From an uncultured Alphaproteobacteria bacterium (lineage in GTDB: Bacteria; Pseudomonadota; Alphaproteobacteria; HIMB59), in the NCBI GenBank assembly GCA_902613845.1, contig CACMIW010000001.1, forward strand, positions 1-64,000: a DNA stretch of 64,000 nt. The letters run 5' to 3'. The translations under genes were made by a program, and so were the position numbers. This document shows, one piece after another, positions 53,233 through 63,074 of the stretch; positions within the stretch are counted from its first letter, which is position 1; every line of letters begins with the position of its first letter. A model generated the notes under the pieces. That model saw only the letters and a list, made by a program, of their open reading frames with translations, had not been told where the DNA came from and did not search any database.

Positions 53233-53631
53233 GTGAATTTTTTAAAAAAATTTTTTCTATTTTTTTTTCTGCTAACTAATTTATTATTTGCTCAGAGTAA
53301 TACAATGAACTACACACCTATAGATACTGAAGAATCATTTAAAAGAATTCAAGAGGGTGCAATTGTAATTGATGTTAGATATCCAAAAGAACACAATATG
53401 ATTCGAATTGAGAACTCACACAATATTCCTTTTAATGAAATATCTGTTGAAAAAATCAACTCCATAAACCCCGATAATAAGGATATTATTATTCACTGTA
53501 CCGCAGGCATTACATCTAAAAAGGTTGCAGATTATCTAGTTTCTGAAGGGTATCAGGGAAGTATTTATGAAATGGACAAAGGTTTAATTGATTGGATTAA
53601 TTTAGGTTTTAAAACCGAGCAAGGTACATAA
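53233..53631 (+). CDS. Secreted rhodanese-domain protein
   Basis: About 132 residues from GTG 53233. This start gives a clean signal peptide ('NFLKKFFLFFFLLTNLLFA'); the longer frame from 53203 would begin inside the cytochrome gene. The rhodanese domain shows 'AIVIDVRYPKEHNMIRIENSHNIPF' and the active-site loop 'IIHCTAGITSKKVADYL' with the catalytic Cys. It may carry sulfane sulfur in the periplasm. It stands 5 nt after the cytochrome c' stop. Confidence 0.87.
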   Translation: MNFLKKFFLFFFLLTNLLFAQSNTMNYTPIDTEESFKRIQEGAIVIDVRYPKEHNMIRIENSHNIPFNEISVEKINSINPDNKDIIIHCTAGITSKKVADYLVSEGYQGSIYEMDKGLIDWINLGFKTEQGT

Positions 53632-53649
53632 CTCATAATTTTAAAAACT

Positions 53650-53820
53650 CTAAGAAAAATAGTTAGTACTGAACATATAGTAAATCATATACCCAATAAG
53701 TCCTACAACTAATAAGACTAGGGGTATTACTGATATTGTAAAAGCCTCTCTAAATTTCTTATTAAATATTAATAAACTAGCTAGTAATAAAATAAGAAGA
53801 ATTAATGCAAGTCTAATCAT
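53650..53820 (-). CDS. Predicted 56-residue membrane protein
   Basis: An ATG at 53820 opens a 56-codon frame to TAG at 53652-53650. The product has two hydrophobic stretches (about 3-19 and 28-49) separated by a short basic loop 'NKKFREAF', as in a helical hairpin. It fills most of the 263-nt gap between the rhodanese gene and dapB. No Shine-Dalgarno is clear and no family was recognised. The ordered layout (hydrophobic, positive loop, hydrophobic) makes it more likely real than random, but it is unproven. Confidence 0.45.
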   Translation of the reverse strand: MIRLALILLILLLASLLIFNKKFREAFTISVIPLVLLVVGLIGYMIYYMFSTNYFS

Positions 53821-53894
53821 AAGTTAATTTTAGCATAAAATTTAATAATTTTGCTATTCCATATCTACTAATTTATGTATAACAAGTCTTAATC

Positions 53895-54674
53895 ATGTCT
53901 AGAACAAAAATAGCTATCGCAGGGGCATTAGGAAGAATGGGAAATAATCTCATAAATTCCGCTCTATCGAATAATAACGTTGAACTCGTTGGAGTATTTG
54001 ATGTTAAAGATATTGACTCTAGCTTTATTAATAAAAATCAAATTCAAGAAAATGTTTTTACCACTAGGGAAGAGTCATTTGAAAAAGCAGATATAGTTAT
54101 AGATTTTACAACACCTAAGGCCTTATTTAATTTCGCCGAAGCTGCCGTTTCTAATAATACTGGTTTAGTTATTGGAACGACCGGACTAGATGAGAGTCAT
54201 TTTAACCTCTTAAAGCAAACAAGTAATTCAACAAAAGTATTTTACGCACCAAATATGAGTTATGGAGTTAATACATTTTTTGAAATAGCAAGAAAAGCCG
54301 CAAAACACTTAAAAGATTTCGATATAGAAATAATCGAAACACACCACCGACACAAAAAGGATGCACCTAGTGGAACAGCTTTAAAGCTTGGAGAGGAGAT
54401 TGTAGCAGAGCTTGGGCTATCCAAATCAAATTTTAATTTTAAACGTCAGGATCAAGAAGGCCAAAGAAAAGAAAATGAAATTGGTTTCTCGTCTATTAGA
54501 GGTGGAAATATTCCAGGAGAACATACGGTCATATTTCACGGTGACAATGAGTCTGTAGAATTAACACACAAGGCCCTCAACAGAAAAATTTTTTCTGACG
54601 GCGCTATTCAAGCAGCAGTATGGTTATCATCAAAGGAAAAAGGCTTTTACACCTTCAAAGATATGATTAGCTAG
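53895..54674 (+). CDS. dapB: 4-hydroxy-tetrahydrodipicolinate reductase
   Basis: The protein has 259 residues. The NAD(P)-binding 'AIAGALGRMGNNLI' is followed by 'VVIDFTTP', 'GTTGL' and the catalytic 'IETHHRHKKDAPSGTAL'. The C-terminal 'FHGDNESVELTHKALNR' is typical. It performs the second step of the diaminopimelate/lysine pathway. It overlaps the convergent DUF2244 gene by 8 nt. Confidence 0.96.
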   Translation: MSRTKIAIAGALGRMGNNLINSALSNNNVELVGVFDVKDIDSSFINKNQIQENVFTTREESFEKADIVIDFTTPKALFNFAEAAVSNNTGLVIGTTGLDESHFNLLKQTSNSTKVFYAPNMSYGVNTFFEIARKAAKHLKDFDIEIIETHHRHKKDAPSGTALKLGEEIVAELGLSKSNFNFKRQDQEGQRKENEIGFSSIRGGNIPGEHTVIFHGDNESVELTHKALNRKIFSDGAIQAAVWLSSKEKGFYTFKDMIS

Positions 54675-55101
54675 ACGAGGAGCTGTACTTCTCAATAATT
54701 CTTTTTAATTTTTTCCTTCTATCCTCACTCAAAAAACTGGCGAAGAATTTTTTCTTTCCAGCATAATTTACACTTAATGAATTTTTTTCATTCTTTATTT
54801 TCAACCAATTTAAATTATAACTGTTTTGTTCAATAACCTCATCTCCATCAAGCCGCTCTAATTGCATAGATTTTGATTCTAAAGAAATTTTTTCTGTTTT
54901 TTTTAAACTCTTTACAAAAAAATAAGTACATACGACCAAAATAGAAAATTCAACAATACCAAATATAATTATCGGCCAAGCACCGACTAATAAAAATCTT
55001 CCACCAATAAAAATGATCAAGAAACCTGTAATGAATAAAAAAAATAGAATTTGAAGATTTGTCAGACTCCTATTTGGTTTGATATGAAGCTTTCTTGTCA
55101 T
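54667..55101 (-). CDS. DUF2244 membrane protein
   Basis: The protein has 144 residues with two adjacent hydrophobic helices (about 18-62) followed by a soluble beta-rich tail ('LSVNYAGKKKFFASFLSEDRRKKL'). The start 'IKPNRSLT' and the tail 'FLSEDRRKKL' fit DUF2244, an integral membrane family found next to nth and dapB in alphaproteobacteria. Function unknown. It is divergent from nth with 63 nt between start codons. Confidence 0.82.
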   Translation of the reverse strand: MTRKLHIKPNRSLTNLQILFFLFITGFLIIFIGGRFLLVGAWPIIIFGIVEFSILVVCTYFFVKSLKKTEKISLESKSMQLERLDGDEVIEQNSYNLNWLKIKNEKNSLSVNYAGKKKFFASFLSEDRRKKLKRIIEKYSSSSS

Positions 55102-55164
55102 TTGTATAAGTTTATAAAATTATATTTATATTTATAATAGTTTTAATAGCACACCAATAATAAT

Positions 55165-55818
55165 ATGAAAAAACAAGAAAGAGCAAATGTGGTATTGGAT
55201 AATTTAAACAAATTTTATCCAAATATCCCAATCCCTCTTAAACATAAAAATGTATATGAGCTTTTAATAGCAGTTTTATTAAGTGCTCAATGCACAGACG
55301 AACGTGTGAATAAGATTACACCTTTACTATTTAAAACGGCAAATAATCCTTATGATATGGCAAAGGTGCCTGTTAATAAAATTTATAAAATCATTAAACC
55401 ATGTGGACTTGCACCTAAAAAATCAAAAGCTATTTCTAAACTCTCAAAAATATTAATTAAAAAATACAATGGCAGGGTCCCAGAGACTTTTGAAGATTTA
55501 GAAAATTTACCAGGAGTTGGTCATAAAACAGCAAGTGTAGTAATGTCCCAAGGTTTTGGTCACCCTGCATTCCCTGTAGATACACATATTCATCGTCTAG
55601 CACAAAGGTGGGGTCTGACAAATGGTAAAAATGTAGTCCAAACTGAATTAGATATTAAAAAATTATTTCCTAAGGCAACTTGGAACAGACTTCACTTACA
55701 AATGATTTTTTATGGAAGAGAATATTGCAAAGCTAGAAGCTGCTTTGGTGTTGAATGTAAAATTTGCAAAGACTGTTATCCAAACAGAAGAAAGGCTATA
55801 AAAGTAAAAAAACCCTAA
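55165..55818 (+). CDS. nth: Endonuclease III
   Basis: The protein has 217 residues. 'LLSAQCTDERVN', the helix-hairpin-helix 'LPGVGHKTASVV' with the catalytic Lys, and 'PVDTHIHRLAQR' with the catalytic Asp are present. The [4Fe-4S] cluster Cys residues come at the C-terminus ('CKARSC' and 'CKICKDC'). It is a bifunctional glycosylase/AP lyase for oxidised pyrimidines. pyc follows 63 nt downstream. Confidence 0.96.
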   Translation: MKKQERANVVLDNLNKFYPNIPIPLKHKNVYELLIAVLLSAQCTDERVNKITPLLFKTANNPYDMAKVPVNKIYKIIKPCGLAPKKSKAISKLSKILIKKYNGRVPETFEDLENLPGVGHKTASVVMSQGFGHPAFPVDTHIHRLAQRWGLTNGKNVVQTELDIKKLFPKATWNRLHLQMIFYGREYCKARSCFGVECKICKDCYPNRRKAIKVKKP

Positions 55819-55881
55819 TTTTCTATAGATTGTCTATGAAAAAAAACAGAATAATGTATAAAAATAAACTTATTTAGCATT

Positions 55882-58800
55882 ATGAAACAAATTAAGAAAA
55901 TATTAATTGCTAACAGAAGTGAAATTGCAATTAGAATATCTCGTGCAGCAACTGAATTGGGCTTTAGGACTGTATCCATTTACTCGTACGAGGATCGTTT
56001 TGCATTGCACCGTTTCAAAACAGACGAAAGCTATCTTGTTGGATCAGGATTAGGTCCTATTCAGGCTTACCTAGATTACAAAGGAATCGTACAAATTGCT
56101 GTTAATTCAGGTTGTGATGCCATCCATCCAGGTTACGGCTTCTTATCTGAAAACCCAGAATTTGCTGATGAATGTGCAAAACATAATATTATTTTTGTTG
56201 GACCCACTCCAAAGATTATGCGATCACTTGGAAATAAAGTAGAAGCTAAAAAAACTGCAAGCAAAGCTAAAGTACCAACCATACCTTCCACAGGACCCTT
56301 ACCAAAAGATTTAAAAAAATGTAAAGATCTTGCAAAAAAAATTGGTTATCCAATTATGCTCAAAGCATCTTGGGGTGGCGGCGGTCGTGGAATGCGAGTG
56401 ATCAGAAAAGAAACAGAATTAGAAAATCAAATCAACACCGCTAGGAGAGAAGCTAAGAGTGCCTTTGGAAAAGATGATGTATTTTTTGAAAAGTTAATCG
56501 AAAAAGCTTTTCATGTTGAAGTTCAGATAATTGGCGATACGCATGGCAATATAGTTCACCTTTTTGAAAGAGATTGTTCTCTTCAAAGACGACATCAAAA
56601 GGTAGTAGAAAGAGCTCCTGCTGCCTACCTATCTGACAAAGAGAGAAATGAGATTTGTAACGCAGGTGTTAGAATAGGAAAACAAGTTAATTATTCATGT
56701 GCTGGAACTGTAGAGTTTTTAATGGATGCTAAATCTAGAGATTTTTTCTTCATTGAAGTTAATCCAAGAGTTCAAGTTGAACACACTGTAACAGAAGAAA
56801 TTACTGGTATTGATATAGTAAAAGCTCAGTTCCTCTTGGCAGCTGGTGCTAAAATTGGAGATGATATATGTGGTGTGCCAACTCAAAAAGACATTCATAT
56901 GAAAGGACATGCTATCCAATCAAGGGTTACAACAGAAGATGCCGCTAATGATTTTGCTCCAGATTACGGTAAAATTAATGTTTATAGATCTGCAAGTGGC
57001 CTGGGAATAAGACTAGATGCTGGAACTGCATCTACTGGTACGGTTATTACTCCTTATTATGACTCTCTTTTAGTTAAAGTAACTGCAAAAGGTCAAACCC
57101 CTATTGAAGCAAAGAGACGAATGAATAGAGCATTGAGTGAATTTCGTGTCAGAGGTGTAAAAACAAACATACCTTTTTTATTAAAGTTAATTAACCATAA
57201 AGGTTTCGATGTTTTCAAATACCATACAAAATTTATAGATAGTGAAAAAAGTTTGTTTCAATTCTCTGGTCGAAAAGATAGGGCAACCAAAACATTAAAC
57301 TTCTTAGCTGAAGTTATTGTCAACGGCAACCCAGAAGTCGCTAATAGACCAAAATTAAGAGAGACAACACCAGCAAAACTCTCAGACTATGGAATATCTA
57401 GATCAAAAAAAGCTCAAGAGACTGTCAATAAAACATATAAACAAATTTTAGATACTAATGGTCCATCTGCTGTTGCTGAGACTGTGCTAAAAGAAAAACA
57501 ATTATTGATTACAGATACTACCTTTAGAGACGCTCATCAATCTTTGATTGCAACTCGAATGAGAACACAAGATATGTTAGGCATAACTGACCTATATGAA
57601 GAAAGACTTAAAAATTTATTCTCAATTGAGTGTTGGGGTGGTGCAACTTTTGATGTTGCATTAAGATTTTTAAAAGAGGACCCATGGGAACGTCTAGAAA
57701 AGTTACGTGAACAAATGCCCTCAGCCCTATTACAAATGTTATTCAGAGGATCGAATGCTCTTGGATATACAAACTATCCTGATAATGTTTTAAGAAGGTT
57801 TATACAACTTTCCGCTCAGTCTGGGATTGACGTTTTTAGAATATTTGATGCACTAAACTGGATTGAAAATATGAGAGTCTCTATTGACGAAGTATTAAAA
57901 TCTGGAAAAATTTGTGAAGCTTCTATTTGTTACTCTGGCGATTTATCGTCTCCAGCAGAGAAAAAATATACACTTGATTATTACTTAAAAATGGCGCAAA
58001 AGCTTGAGAAAATGGGAGTCCACTTTCTTGCAATCAAAGATATGGCAGGTTTGTGTAAACCCAAGGCAGCAAAAATTTTATTTAAAGAATTAAAGAAAAG
58101 TATAAAAATTCCAATCCATTTCCATACTCACGATACAAGTGGAAATGGTGTTGCAACATTGCTTAATGCCTCGGAAGCAGGGGTAGATATTGTTGATGTA
58201 GCAATTGACTCTTGGTCTGGCTTTACATCGCAACCTAGTTTTGGTGCAGTTTTAGAGTCTCTTGATGGCAATAAAAGAGATCCAAAAATTTCTTCTGCTG
58301 TTGTCAGGACTGCTGCAAATTATTGGGAAGGTGTTAGAAAACAATACCAACCTTTCGAAAGCAAAACTCGCACTAGTATGTCAGAAGTATATTTACATCA
58401 AATGCCAGGTGGTCAATACACTAATCTAAGAGAGCAAGCAAGGTCAATGGGCATTACAGACGAGAGATGGCCAGAACTTGCGTCAATGTATGCCGAAGTG
58501 AACAAAATATTTGGTGATGTAATTAAAGTTACACCTATATCTAAGGTTGTTGGTGATATGGCAATTTATATGTTGGCAAATAATATTCAAATTCAAGATG
58601 TTTTAGACCCTAAAAAGGATGTTGGCTTTCCTGCATCAGTCATCGAATTCTTTAGTGGCCGATTAGGTCAACCATATAAAGGTTTCCCAAAAGCACTCCA
58701 AAAGAAAATTTTAAAAGGAAAAAAACCAATTAATTATAGATTTGGATCAAAGCTACCCTCATTAAAAATCAAAAATAGAACGAAGGATTTGGAAAAGAAG

Positions 58801-59346
58801 TATAGTGAGACTATTTCAGAGAAAGATACAATTTCACAAATATTTTTTCCTGAGGTTTTTGATGAGTATATAAAACACAAAAAGAAATTTGGTAATACTA
58901 GTGTTATCCCAACATCAAACTATTTCTTTGGGATGAACACAGGGGAAGAGATATATGTTTCTATAGAACCTGGTAAGACACTTATAATAAGATATTTCAC
59001 TTTAAGTGAACCAAACGAAAAAGGTTACAGAACAGTATATTTTGAATTGAATGGCCAGGCCAGGTCAGTTGACATTAAAGATAATTCTATTGCAGTTGAC
59101 GATTTAGCTAAAGAAATTGCCGATCCTAGCAACAAAGATCATGTTTCAGCCCCTATACCTGGTTTACTTGTAGACGTTGCTGTTACTGAGGGAATTAAAG
59201 TGCCAAAGGGTGCTAAATTATGCACTATTGAGGCCATGAAAATGGAAACAGTTATTTACGCAGACCAACCTGGAATAGTTGAGAGACTTTGCGTAAAAGC
59301 TGGTGAAAATATTGAGGCTCAGCAACTTTTATTAATTATAAAATAA
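55882..59346 (+). CDS. pyc: Pyruvate carboxylase
   Basis: The protein has 1154 residues and the whole enzyme is on one chain. The biotin carboxylase domain (1-450) has 'WGGGGRGMRV' and 'EVNPRVQVEHTVTEE'. The carboxyltransferase domain starts at 'DTTFRDAHQSL' with 'HFHTHDTSGN' as a metal site. The allosteric region is followed by the biotinyl domain at the C-terminus with 'EAMKMET' (biotin on the Lys). It makes oxaloacetate from pyruvate and bicarbonate, and can support CO2 fixation in rhodopsin-bearing marine bacteria (context inference). It is monocistronic by spacing. Confidence 0.98.
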   Translation: MKQIKKILIANRSEIAIRISRAATELGFRTVSIYSYEDRFALHRFKTDESYLVGSGLGPIQAYLDYKGIVQIAVNSGCDAIHPGYGFLSENPEFADECAKHNIIFVGPTPKIMRSLGNKVEAKKTASKAKVPTIPSTGPLPKDLKKCKDLAKKIGYPIMLKASWGGGGRGMRVIRKETELENQINTARREAKSAFGKDDVFFEKLIEKAFHVEVQIIGDTHGNIVHLFERDCSLQRRHQKVVERAPAAYLSDKERNEICNAGVRIGKQVNYSCAGTVEFLMDAKSRDFFFIEVNPRVQVEHTVTEEITGIDIVKAQFLLAAGAKIGDDICGVPTQKDIHMKGHAIQSRVTTEDAANDFAPDYGKINVYRSASGLGIRLDAGTASTGTVITPYYDSLLVKVTAKGQTPIEAKRRMNRALSEFRVRGVKTNIPFLLKLINHKGFDVFKYHTKFIDSEKSLFQFSGRKDRATKTLNFLAEVIVNGNPEVANRPKLRETTPAKLSDYGISRSKKAQETVNKTYKQILDTNGPSAVAETVLKEKQLLITDTTFRDAHQSLIATRMRTQDMLGITDLYEERLKNLFSIECWGGATFDVALRFLKEDPWERLEKLREQMPSALLQMLFRGSNALGYTNYPDNVLRRFIQLSAQSGIDVFRIFDALNWIENMRVSIDEVLKSGKICEASICYSGDLSSPAEKKYTLDYYLKMAQKLEKMGVHFLAIKDMAGLCKPKAAKILFKELKKSIKIPIHFHTHDTSGNGVATLLNASEAGVDIVDVAIDSWSGFTSQPSFGAVLESLDGNKRDPKISSAVVRTAANYWEGVRKQYQPFESKTRTSMSEVYLHQMPGGQYTNLREQARSMGITDERWPELASMYAEVNKIFGDVIKVTPISKVVGDMAIYMLANNIQIQDVLDPKKDVGFPASVIEFFSGRLGQPYKGFPKALQKKILKGKKPINYRFGSKLPSLKIKNRTKDLEKKYSETISEKDTISQIFFPEVFDEYIKHKKKFGNTSVIPTSNYFFGMNTGEEIYVSIEPGKTLIIRYFTLSEPNEKGYRTVYFELNGQARSVDIKDNSIAVDDLAKEIADPSNKDHVSAPIPGLLVDVAVTEGIKVPKGAKLCTIEAMKMETVIYADQPGIVERLCVKAGENIEAQQLLLIIK

Positions 59347-59378
59347 TTTTTCTCTTAATAATATGATAACAATTTACC

Positions 59379-60317
59379 GTGGTTAAAAAGATTATAACTG
59401 CCAAACACAGAGGTTTTTGTGCTGGAGTTGAGAGAGCCGTTGAAATGGTCGAAAAAAGCCTTTTGAAATATGGAGCTCCAGTTTATGTCCGTCATGAGAT
59501 TGTTCATAATAAATTTGTTGTCAATAATTTGAGAGAAAAAGGCGTTGTATTCGTAGACTCGCTAGAAGAAATTCCTAAAAATACAAAACAACCAGTAATT
59601 TTTTCTGCACACGGTGTTGCACAAAGAGTAATTAACAAAGCCAAAGATTATAATCTATTATTTTATGATGCCATCTGCCCATTAGTCAGTAAGATTCATA
59701 AAGAAATAATTCAATTAGAAAAAAACAAATATAAGATAATTATGATCGGCCATGAACATCACCCAGAAGTTGACGGGACAGCTGGACAGCTCAAGGATAT
59801 TAGCAATTTAACTTTAGTTCAAAATATTGAAGATGTTGAGAAATTATATTTCTCATCAAATCAAAAACTTGCCTACATTACACAAACAACCTTATCGGTT
59901 TTTGATACACAAAGTATTGTTGATGCTTTAGAAAAAAAATTTCCTTCAATTCTAGCTCCTAAAAAATCCGATATTTGCTATGCAACTTCAAATAGACAAT
60001 TATCTGTACAAGAAATGTCTAAAAATGTTGATGCTTTTTATGTGATTGGTGCCCACAATAGCTCCAATTCAATTAGGTTAGTCGAAACCGCTAAAAGATT
60101 TGGTTGTAAACATAGTGAACTAGTTGAAAATATAAACGACTTTGATTACTCAAATTTATCAGAATTTAATACAATAGGTTTGACAGCTAGTGCATCTGCT
60201 CCTGAAGAACAATTAAATTTATTTATTGATCAGATAAAAAAAGTTTATGCAATCGAAGTTTTAAATTTTAAAGAGGATGAAAACATCACCTTTAAAATAC
60301 CTAATTTTCTCAATTAA
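59379..60317 (+). CDS. ispH: 4-hydroxy-3-methylbut-2-enyl diphosphate reductase
   Basis: The protein has 312 residues from GTG 59379. The three cluster-binding Cys sites are 'HRGFCAGVERA' (C14), 'DAICPLVSK' and 'DICYATSNRQ', with 'GHEHHPEVDGT' and 'TASASAPEE'. It makes IPP and DMAPP in the MEP pathway. Its place beside the carotenoid genes is metabolically fitting, since it supplies their precursors, but it is on the opposite strand. It overlaps blh by 8 nt. Confidence 0.97.
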   Translation: MVKKIITAKHRGFCAGVERAVEMVEKSLLKYGAPVYVRHEIVHNKFVVNNLREKGVVFVDSLEEIPKNTKQPVIFSAHGVAQRVINKAKDYNLLFYDAICPLVSKIHKEIIQLEKNKYKIIMIGHEHHPEVDGTAGQLKDISNLTLVQNIEDVEKLYFSSNQKLAYITQTTLSVFDTQSIVDALEKKFPSILAPKKSDICYATSNRQLSVQEMSKNVDAFYVIGAHNSSNSIRLVETAKRFGCKHSELVENINDFDYSNLSEFNTIGLTASASAPEEQLNLFIDQIKKVYAIEVLNFKEDENITFKIPNFLN

Positions 60318-61125
60318 ATTTTCTTCTATAAAAGATATCTACTAAAGTCATATGGGGAAGAGTTAATGCCGCTAATCCAATAAACAGTGTCTTTATAAAA
60401 GACTCATCAAAAGAAAAACTCTTATGAAGGTAGATAATTGCTAAGCTGCCGCCGACCCACGTTAAGATAGTAAAAGAGATGGTAGTTATAGTTATAAATT
60501 TGTTATTTGATAAATATTTTGATGTATCCTTTAGTATTGATTTAACATGTTTAAAGGTATGAATGAAACAAAAATAGATAGAAAATGCCACGAGCGGTTC
60601 TGTTAAAAATATTACCAATAAAATAATAGACATTTCTAATATCCCCCATCTTAATCTTGTAAATTTAATTGCCAAATATGCATATCTAATCAAAAGAAAA
60701 AAGTAACAAATGTAAACAATATATAGATATTCTTGAAATTGATTAAAAGATAGATTTGATAAAAAAGTAAATATCTCAAATGTTTCGTTAGTGTGAAAAA
60801 AAATAATCCCAAATACGATATTTAAACCATGCGTTAAAGAAACAGACCATTTATATTTCTTCAAACCTAGATAGGACCAGTCACACAATCCAAAATGAAT
60901 GACACTCATTAAAATGAATAAAATTAAAGCAATTACGGAAAAGTAAATCCAAAATATAATCACTGCGGCAGAGATAATTAAATATAAGAATACAAATATA
61001 AAAAAATCTTTTCTCGTCTTATACCCTAACAGGGCAGCTACAGCTCCGTCAAATGAACCATGCGGCACACCTATAAATGAAACCATGCAAAGAGCAAGTA
61101 AAGATATAAAGCTTAATTCATACAT
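60310..61125 (-). CDS. blh: Brp/Blh family 15,15'-beta-carotene dioxygenase
   Basis: The protein has 271 residues and multiple membrane helices. 'FIGVPHGSFDGAVA' (about 18-31) carries the conserved P-H-G-x-x-D motif with iron-ligating His. Further His residues lie in 'MSVIHFGLCDW', 'LTHGLNIVFG', 'FIHTFKHVKS' and 'LTLPHMTLVD', matching the family pattern. It cleaves beta-carotene to two retinal molecules, the chromophore of proteorhodopsin. It is the last gene of the crt run and starts directly after the crtY stop. Confidence 0.92.
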   Translation of the reverse strand: MYELSFISLLALCMVSFIGVPHGSFDGAVAALLGYKTRKDFFIFVFLYLIISAAVIIFWIYFSVIALILFILMSVIHFGLCDWSYLGLKKYKWSVSLTHGLNIVFGIIFFHTNETFEIFTFLSNLSFNQFQEYLYIVYICYFFLLIRYAYLAIKFTRLRWGILEMSIILLVIFLTEPLVAFSIYFCFIHTFKHVKSILKDTSKYLSNNKFITITTISFTILTWVGGSLAIIYLHKSFSFDESFIKTLFIGLAALTLPHMTLVDIFYRRKFN

Positions 61126-62211
61126 TTAATCACGAATGGTGCTTAAGGCGCTTTTTATAAATTTAATTTTTGGCATTGACATAATGACCTTTAATTTTGT
61201 GGAAAAATCAGCTACACCCATCATAAATGATGCAAATTCATTGCCATTTAAAGAGTAAGCCATATTAATAAAAATCTTCTCTGTTCCACTATTATTTTTC
61301 AGATAATTCACAAATACCTTATCCATCCATTTATCAAAATATGAGTGATGAGTTTTATTAATATTTTCAAAATTTAACATTATGCTTTTTAGAAAAAAGG
61401 AAAAAGCATACCCTGTTGATATTTTGGTGGCACCACCTCTTGAACCGATATTAATATAATTTTCACTTGATTTGTTTTCAATATCATACATTGGTAACGC
61501 CCCTTTTTCTTCATCAATTATTTTATATTCGGATAAATTTAATTTTGTCTCAATGTATTCTAATATCTGTTTTTGATACCAATCATCCTTTTGGATTTCT
61601 GAAGAAAAAACTGTTGACTCAACTAACATTCTATTTTCATCTATTGGTAAACAATACATAAAATGTAATCCCATTTTTTGTTCAACGCGAAAATCCATTA
61701 AGGTCACACTATTACTATTTATTATTTGTTTTGTTTCTATTAGGTATCCAAAAAAATGCTGTTTTACTTTTTCATTTTCTAATTTCGGAGTACGAGAATC
61801 ATAAATTTTCTTAGCAAAAATTTCCTCACCATTCTCTAGCTTGATTTCATAATATTTTTTTAAATTCGTAATACTTTGAACATTGAACTCTTTAATTGAT
61901 AAGTTTTCTAAACCTTTTAAGCAATAATTTTTCCAATCTTGGTATCTTATAATGCAATAGGGTAAGTCCTTAGTTTCATGTTTTATATGATTATTTGTTA
62001 AGTAAAAGTTCCAGCAAAACCATTTTTTTTGGGCAAGACTATCAAAATCTTTCATCCAATCTGTCAGCCAAAATGCAAAAAAATTATTTCTTTTGCTATG
62101 ATAATTTTTATCAATGCCAATTAAACTAATACTTGTTCCCTTATACTTTAATTTTGCAGTTGCAAGGGCACTGGCACCCATGCCTAAAAATGCTACATCA
62201 TATATTTTCAT
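61126..62211 (-). CDS. crtY: Lycopene beta-cyclase
   Basis: The protein has 361 residues. The N-terminal nucleotide-binding 'VAFLGMGASALATAKL' is typical of the CrtY/CrtL type. 'FFAFWLTDWM' and later 'GSRGGATKISTGYAFSFF' (usual G-x-x-G-G-x-x-x-x-x-T-G-Y-x-F) are also present. It closes both ends of lycopene to beta-carotene. It overlaps crtB by 14 nt and blh follows at once. Confidence 0.93.
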   Translation of the reverse strand: MKIYDVAFLGMGASALATAKLKYKGTSISLIGIDKNYHSKRNNFFAFWLTDWMKDFDSLAQKKWFCWNFYLTNNHIKHETKDLPYCIIRYQDWKNYCLKGLENLSIKEFNVQSITNLKKYYEIKLENGEEIFAKKIYDSRTPKLENEKVKQHFFGYLIETKQIINSNSVTLMDFRVEQKMGLHFMYCLPIDENRMLVESTVFSSEIQKDDWYQKQILEYIETKLNLSEYKIIDEEKGALPMYDIENKSSENYINIGSRGGATKISTGYAFSFFLKSIMLNFENINKTHHSYFDKWMDKVFVNYLKNNSGTEKIFINMAYSLNGNEFASFMMGVADFSTKLKVIMSMPKIKFIKSALSTIRD

Positions 62212-63073
62212 TTTTAAAAGAGCCCCTAATTGGTTTGTAGGATTTAAAAATATTTTTTAAAAATAAAAATTCAGGTATAGAAATTATTGTAATCCATAAT
62301 TTTTCTAATTTGTTTAAATAAATTCTTTCAAGCTTGTAAACATAACCACCGCTTTTAATCTTTTCCCCAATCCCTTTGTAAATTTTTGCTGCAAAAAATA
62401 TTGCTAGTCTGGTTCTAAGAGGAATAAATTTCATACCAGAAAAACCGTTCGCATAGAATTTATCAGAGAGTTCTATTAAATTTTTAATAGACAATTCAAT
62501 TAATCTTTTTTTTTGATGATCTAATTTATTATCTATCAGGTCACTTACTGACACTTGTCCTAACCATTCCTTTGGTAGATATAACCTATTCATTTTTGCG
62601 TCCTCGTAAACATCTCTTGCAATATTTGTTAGTTGCATAGCAATTCCTAAATCAATAGCATGCTTTCTTGCTTCAGCATCTTTGGTATTAATTATTGGTA
62701 ACATCATCAAACCCACTGTTCCAGCAACCTTGTATGAGTAATCTATTAATTCTTTCTCATCTGTAACTCTGACGTTCTGCTGATCGCTGATCAAACCATC
62801 TATTAGATCCTTTAAAATACCAAGGTTAATGTTATTTTTTTTAAAAAAGATATTTATCTCAGAGCTTTCATTTTCTTTTATTTGATTAAATATATTTTTT
62901 ATTTGAGAAGAGGTATCTAACTTCGAATTATCTGCCACATCATCTAGATATCGACATATGCTATAGAGCCTTGAAGCTGCAATTCTATTTTTTTTGGGTA
63001 AAAAAAAACTTGCCCAATAAAAACTTTTACCTTCCGATTTAATGCTATAGGTATTTGTTTTAAATGATGTCAC
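62198..63073 (-). CDS. crtB: Phytoene synthase
   Basis: The protein has 291 residues. Both Asp-rich Mg2+-binding motifs are present: 'YLDDVADNS' and 'DVYEDAKMNRLYLP'. The 'SFYWASFFLPKKNRIAASRLYSICR' start is typical of squalene/phytoene synthases. It joins two GGPP molecules to phytoene. The GGPP synthase crtE is not in the window. It starts 1 nt after the crtI stop and overlaps crtY by 14 nt. Confidence 0.96.
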   Translation of the reverse strand: MTSFKTNTYSIKSEGKSFYWASFFLPKKNRIAASRLYSICRYLDDVADNSKLDTSSQIKNIFNQIKENESSEINIFFKKNNINLGILKDLIDGLISDQQNVRVTDEKELIDYSYKVAGTVGLMMLPIINTKDAEARKHAIDLGIAMQLTNIARDVYEDAKMNRLYLPKEWLGQVSVSDLIDNKLDHQKKRLIELSIKNLIELSDKFYANGFSGMKFIPLRTRLAIFFAAKIYKGIGEKIKSGGYVYKLERIYLNKLEKLWITIISIPEFLFLKNIFKSYKPIRGSFKNENI

Positions 63074-63074
63074 C

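Noticed and set aside
55819-55881. Terminator between nth and pyc
   Set aside because: The AT-rich gap has an A-run but no stable stem followed by a T-run on either strand.
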